In this document: one piece after another, positions 60,409-64,000 of the stretch
Position numbering within the stretch: the stretch's first letter is position 1
Layout of the letters: each line of letters begins with the position of its first letter
DNA from: Blastocatellia bacterium UBA7656
Lineage (GTDB): Bacteria > Acidobacteriota > Blastocatellia > UBA7656
Assembly (NCBI GenBank): GCA_002483445.1
Contig: DLHY01000054.1
Location: forward strand, 140,830 to 204,829
Direction: 5' to 3'
DNA: 64,000 nt
Notes under the pieces: generated by a model
Databases searched by the model: none
What the model was told of the DNA's origin: nothing
The model's input: the letters and a program-made list of their open reading frames with translations, nothing else
Program-made: the position numbers and the translations under genes

Positions 60409-62679
60409 TTATCTGAAATTGCTGATCAGAACGATGTCGCTGATTCTGGAGCCGCGAGCGACGGCTAATTGGGCGCCGTCCGGCGACCAGGCAAAACGCC
60501 ATACGGAATCGGACTGAAAGTCAATAAACTCCTTTGCCGCGCTGCCATCCAATGCCTGCATCCAAATCTTCGTCGTGTTCACACCGCTCGATGTCAGAGC
60601 CTTCCCGTCAGGCGTCCATTGAATCAGATCATACGGCGAAATGCGCGGTGGAATATCGAACAGCCTCACAGGCGGCCCGCCATTAAAAGGGATGAGGGCG
60701 ATTTTGTTGCGCCAATTCGACGCCTGACCCCGATAGACGCAGGCGATAAACATGCCGTCGGGTGAGATGGCATTGCCAAAGGTAAACTCATCGTGCAACT
60801 GCACCGGCTCGCCGCCCTCGATTGGAACTTTCCATAAGGTTGGCCTGCCCGGAGTAACCCTGTGCGTATAGACGACCCACTTCCCATCCGGCGAGCAATG
60901 TGGCCGTACATCGCGTCCGCTGCGTGTCAACTGTTTCGGGTTGCCGCCATCGATGTCGATCCGCCAGATGTTTGCGCTCAGATCGTCGTGCGCGCGCGCC
61001 GAGTACACGATGTAGCGTCCATCAGCCGACACCGCCGGTTCCTCATGCGCGCCTGATCCGGTCGTCAAAGGCTTCTGATTGCTGCCGTCCGCGTTCATGA
61101 TCCAGAGACCCAGATCATTGCCGCCGCTGGCTTTCGAGGTGTAGACGATCCTGCCGTCCGGCGTCCACGCCACGCCGTCCTGCCCGTCAGAACCGCCAGC
61201 AGTGAGCGGTCTCGCTTGCTCGACTTTTGCTCCGGGTACGATCCATATATTTGAGAAGTCCGTCTCCTGGACGGTCAGCATCGTCGTGGAGTCGGCAGTC
61301 AGGCTCAATCCCACATACCCGCTCAAATCGTTGGTGATGCGTCGCGCTTCGCCGTCAGGATAAGCAATCTGCCATATCTGTCGGACATCCCATCCCGCCG
61401 GATGGTCGGATGCGCTCAGAAGCAGCCCGCTGCCATCTCCCAGCCACGCCAGACCGCCGATCCACTTCCATCTTTTGGACGTGATCGGCCTCTCCGAGCC
61501 GTCTTCTATCTGCACCCCGACTACATTGCGGTAATTGCCGCTGTCGTCCGTGCCTCCGGCGTGGCAGGCAATAGTCCGGCCATCGGGCGACCAGGCTATC
61601 CCGTCATAGTGAGGGTAGAAGAAGTCCGGCGCGCGGCGCGTGGCGAGCAGGCGCTCGCCGGAGCCATCGGCGTTTGCCACGATCAAGGCGGATTCGCTCT
61701 CCTTCGTTGACTCCCGCACATACGCAAACTGCCTTCCGTCAGGAGAAACGGCAAACGGAGCATTAGCAGTTTCTATCAACTTCTTAACGAGGCCGCCTAT
61801 GACCGCGACCTGATAGATCGCCGTCCTGGTCTTGCCATCTGCCCTCACAAAGTAGATATGATTGCCATCGGGCGAAAATGTCAGCCCCCAATACAACGCA
61901 TTGACAGGCGGGACGACCTCCAAGTTAGCAGCGGTCGCAACCTGCCTCACCCAGAGGCTCTGCTTATCCACCTGTCGCGCCACATAAGCGACGTATTTTC
62001 CATCAGGCGAAATGGCTGCCCGCCACACTTTGCCCGTGTGGGTCAGTTTGGTCAGCTTCATCGCCTGCGAATGCTCGGTCGGCTTTGTCTGCAACGCCTT
62101 GTATAATCCGAAGACGAGGGCGACCAGCACAAGGACGGCAGCGGCAGCGATAACCAGTTTTCGGTGTCTGCCCAACGCGCTGTCGAGACGCCCGCTGACT
62201 GCGATGGCCGAGCCTCCGTTCGACGACAATGCGTCAATCTCTTTCGTCGCGACCCTCTCCAGAGTTCCAATCTCGCCGATTGTCTCGCGCTCTTCAATCG
62301 TGATCTCAGTCAGGCTGAACTCACGCACAATGAGTTGTTCCGCCTCCACTCGCAGCTCTTTCACCTGTGCGCTGAATTTATATCCGCGTCGGGGGATCGT
62401 CTCGATGTAGGTTTCGCCCGCGGAGCTTTGCCCCAAAGCCTTTCTCAACTGCGAGATGTTGACCGTCAGATTCGCCTCCTCCACGTGACTGTCCGGCCAC
62501 AGCCTGTCCATCAACTCTTCTTTTTTCACCATCCGCCCGTTGGCTTCGATCAGCGCGATCAGGGTCTCGACCACTTTGGGTTTGAGCGCGACTGTTTCAT
62601 CGCGCCACGATAAGCGACGCTCTTCGACATCCAGGCGAAAATCATCGAATTCGTAAACCAGCTTTGTTTTCAAACTCAT
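60409..62679 (-). CDS. CadC-type winged-helix / TolB-like propeller transmembrane regulator
   Basis: A 756-residue protein. Residues 8-105 are an OmpR/CadC winged helix (FDDFRLDVEERRLSWRDE, VVETLIALIEANGRMVKKEELMDRLWPD, TVNISQLRKALG, ETIPRRGYKF). A membrane helix lies near 173-195. The rest is a TolB/WD40-like propeller of two or more sets (ISPDGKYVAYVAR, SPDGRTIACHAG, TPDGRIVYTSKASG). The propeller would lie outside the cytoplasmic membrane and sense a signal, with the winged helix acting on DNA, as in CadC. It converges with dacB, and its own promoter region carries a four-fold direct repeat at 62698-62736. Confidence 0.9.
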   Translation of the reverse strand: MSLKTKLVYEFDDFRLDVEERRLSWRDETVALKPKVVETLIALIEANGRMVKKEELMDRLWPDSHVEEANLTVNISQLRKALGQSSAGETYIETIPRRGYKFSAQVKELRVEAEQLIVREFSLTEITIEERETIGEIGTLERVATKEIDALSSNGGSAIAVSGRLDSALGRHRKLVIAAAAVLVLVALVFGLYKALQTKPTEHSQAMKLTKLTHTGKVWRAAISPDGKYVAYVARQVDKQSLWVRQVATAANLEVVPPVNALYWGLTFSPDGNHIYFVRADGKTRTAIYQVAVIGGLVKKLIETANAPFAVSPDGRQFAYVRESTKESESALIVANADGSGERLLATRRAPDFFYPHYDGIAWSPDGRTIACHAGGTDDSGNYRNVVGVQIEDGSERPITSKRWKWIGGLAWLGDGSGLLLSASDHPAGWDVRQIWQIAYPDGEARRITNDLSGYVGLSLTADSTTMLTVQETDFSNIWIVPGAKVEQARPLTAGGSDGQDGVAWTPDGRIVYTSKASGGNDLGLWIMNADGSNQKPLTTGSGAHEEPAVSADGRYIVYSARAHDDLSANIWRIDIDGGNPKQLTRSGRDVRPHCSPDGKWVVYTHRVTPGRPTLWKVPIEGGEPVQLHDEFTFGNAISPDGMFIACVYRGQASNWRNKIALIPFNGGPPVRLFDIPPRISPYDLIQWTPDGKALTSSGVNTTKIWMQALDGSAAKEFIDFQSDSVWRFAWSPDGAQLAVARGSRISDIVLISNFR

Positions 62680-62697
62680 AGCAGCCTGTCAGCAGTC

Positions 62698-62736
62698 GTT
62701 TAGCGTTTGTTTAGAAAAAATTTAGACGGCGTTTAA
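62698..62736. promoter_or_regulatory. four 11-bp-spaced GTTTAG direct repeats
   Basis: GTTTAG at 62698, GTTTAG at 62709, ATTTAG at 62720 and GTTTAA at 62731 are exactly 11 bp apart, one helical turn each. This is the arrangement bound by OmpR/PhoB-family winged helices. The site lies 19 bp upstream of the CadC-TolB start, so autoregulation is likely. The divergent HTH gene at 62891 may also be controlled. Confidence 0.7.
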
Positions 62737-62890
62737 GACTCCTGCGCCAACCTGAAAGTATCCTCCGCACTGTCACCGAGCAAGTCATCGGCATTCGCCG
62801 GGTGACCCATTGGAGCGCGCCAATTCTAATCAATCGGGTTCGCGCATTCAACACACACTTTCAATCCATAGGACGCCCAAAAACTGAACG

Positions 62891-63235
62891 ATGGAAACCA
62901 AACGAACTGAAATCACTATCAGGACTTCTCGCCTGCTGGTGACTAACAAAGTGAAATCCATGACTGCCTGGTGTGAACTCTGCGGGAAACAGTCTTACTG
63001 GCTCACGGTAGATGACACGGCCCTGCTGCTCGGTCTCACATCTCGAATGATCTTTCGACAAGTCGAGGCGGGCGAGTTGCACTCGACAGAGACCCGCGAA
63101 GGGTTGCTGTTGGTGTGCATCGACTCGCTAGGCAGAGAAGCCGATTCGCCTGATCCTCAGATTCGGCAGATTGAGGAAGACTCGGATCACACGAGGCTTT
63201 CTCTCAACGAACCTCCTTGCTCTTCAGAGGAGTAA
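62891..63235 (+). CDS. small excisionase-like HTH protein
   Basis: A 114-residue protein. The middle (CELCGKQSYWLTVDDTALLLGLTSRMIFRQVEAGELHSTET) combines a CxxC pair with a MerR/excisionase-type helix-turn-helix, where the phrase VEAGELHS is typical of this fold. The C-terminus is acidic and polar. It probably binds DNA. It is divergent from the CadC-TolB gene and 23 bp upstream of the FG-GAP gene, so it may share a transcript with it. No integrase is nearby, so phage excision is not implied. Confidence 0.65.
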   Translation: METKRTEITIRTSRLLVTNKVKSMTAWCELCGKQSYWLTVDDTALLLGLTSRMIFRQVEAGELHSTETREGLLLVCIDSLGREADSPDPQIRQIEEDSDHTRLSLNEPPCSSEE

Positions 63236-63258
63236 AACTTTTGATAGGGGAACCAATC

Positions 63259-64000
63259 ATGTATAGACATATTGTCAATCGAATCATTGCAACGACTCTT
63301 TTGCTCCTGCTCTTTTCCAACCTGTTGGGCCACGGCCTGACCTCGACTCGCGCCCTTGCGGGTGACGAAGCCGAACCGAGGGCGCGGCAGGCGAGCAAAT
63401 CTCTTGCGCTCGAAGGCGAGCAGGCGATTGATTATCTGAAACAGCAAGGCGTTTATGATCGCGTGCGCCAGCAGGTTCGCGCCGCAAGTCACACTGCTAC
63501 GCCCAGTCCAATGACAGGCGCGATGCAGATGCAACCAGCGTCGTGCCTCAACTGGGTCGAAGAAGTTCAAGTAGCCGGTTCGGATGCTGACGTGAGCGAT
63601 CAATTCGGATTTTCGGTCGCCGTCAGCAGCGATACGATGGTCATCGGCGCAGTGTTTGATACTGTCGGCGGTAGTAGTCAAGGCTCGGCATACGTATTCG
63701 AGCGCAATCAGGGCGGCATAAATAATTGGGGGCTGGTCAACCACCTGTTTGCCTCGGACGGCGCAGCCGGTGACCTATTCGGCATCTCGGTCAGCATCAG
63801 CGGCGATACGATTGTCGTCGGCGCGGCAAACGATGATGTTGGCGCTAACAATTTTCAAGGCTCGGCTTACATATTCGAGCGCAATCAGGGCGGCGCAAAC
63901 AATTGGGGCGAAGTCAAACATCTCACTGCTTCCGACGGCGCGGCGAGTGACAATTTTGGCAATTCAGTCACTATCAGCGGCGATACGATTGTCGTCGGCG
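63259..64000 (+). CDS. secreted FG-GAP repeat protein, 5' part
   Basis: The gene starts at ATG 63259 (AGGGG 8 nt upstream) and is open to the window end, giving 247 codons. A signal peptide (RIIATTLLLLLFSNLLGHGL) is followed by a Gln/Ala-rich linker and then repeats of about 60 residues of the form FGFSVAVSSDTMVIGAVFD...GSAYVFERNQGGxxNWG. These are FG-GAP/integrin-alpha-type propeller blades. Repeats two and three are almost identical at the DNA level, suggesting recent duplication. The protein is likely surface exposed or secreted and mediates adhesion or calcium-dependent folding. Confidence 0.85.
   Translation, partial: MYRHIVNRIIATTLLLLLFSNLLGHGLTSTRALAGDEAEPRARQASKSLALEGEQAIDYLKQQGVYDRVRQQVRAASHTATPSPMTGAMQMQPASCLNWVEEVQVAGSDADVSDQFGFSVAVSSDTMVIGAVFDTVGGSSQGSAYVFERNQGGINNWGLVNHLFASDGAAGDLFGISVSISGDTIVVGAANDDVGANNFQGSAYIFERNQGGANNWGEVKHLTASDGAASDNFGNSVTISGDTIVVG

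Noticed and set aside
1..64000. tRNA, rRNA, tmRNA, integrase and transposase genes
   Set aside because: None was recognised. The accessory character of 5-48 kb is therefore not supported by classical island markers such as an att site or integrase.

Overview
The window looks like chromosomal DNA from a moderately GC-rich, Gram-negative environmental bacterium. My best guess is Acidobacteriota, class Blastocatellia. The guess rests on gene types (a CadC-type winged helix fused to a TolB-like propeller, FG-GAP and TPR secreted proteins, multi-PAS kinases, many WD40/STAND proteins) and on short 7-bp tandem arrays in the intergenic gaps. It is inference: no rRNA or tRNA gene is present to confirm it.

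Layout. 1-5 kb: the end of a GAF-like protein, a 58-residue protein and a large 7-PAS sensor kinase. 5-11.4 kb (rightward): a nucleotide-sensing type module (PfkB-like/AAA/double RyR protein, SLOG-SLATT membrane protein), then a DUF5678-like protein, a retropepsin-like protein and a second SLOG protein. 11.4-16.2 kb (leftward): a GT2 glycosyltransferase, a TIR-TM-GH17 fusion and an NtrC-like AAA protein with a degenerate GAFTGA loop. 16.8-34.8 kb (leftward): four WD40 proteins, two DUF4062-NACHT (STAND) ATPases, a helical-repeat protein and a metallophosphoesterase, resembling a conflict or programmed-death signalling cluster.

34.8-47.6 kb (leftward) is the most striking part: one co-directional locus carrying two protein-modifier systems. 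The first is ubiquitin-like: winged-helix regulator, FHA-like/RING-like protein, ThiF/E1, E2-like protein, an unknown protein, a beta-grasp modifier and a JAMM peptidase. The second is pupylation-like: ARC/Mpa-type AAA ATPase, Dop-like protein, a 62-residue Pup ending GGQ, and a PafA-like ligase. A ClpA-D1-like ATPase and an FMN-binding split-barrel protein follow. No 20S proteasome genes are present. Both modifiers end in Gly-Gln. A composite promoter-operator built from AAACTCAACC-type decamers lies upstream of this block (47.75-47.82 kb), and the same decamer pair at the same spacing recurs at 16.23-16.31 kb, so related control elements bracket the whole leftward block.

47.6-64 kb is mostly housekeeping and envelope genes: a TPR protein and a secreted Cys-rich protein with overlapping divergent starts, a RlaP-like nucleotidyltransferase, a multicopper oxidase/SCO1/beta-propeller operon with a clear terminator, TrxC, a TPR lipoprotein-like or periplasmic protein, an aldose-epimerase-like protein, QueC, the D-Ala-D-Ala carboxypeptidase DacB, a CadC-TolB type regulator with a four-fold 11-bp-spaced operator, an excisionase-like HTH protein and the start of an FG-GAP protein.

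Non-coding structure is rich: a family of nested-palindrome elements (two long copies and one short variant) and at least seven inverted or single arrays of different heptamers between genes, with one array inside the dacB coding sequence.
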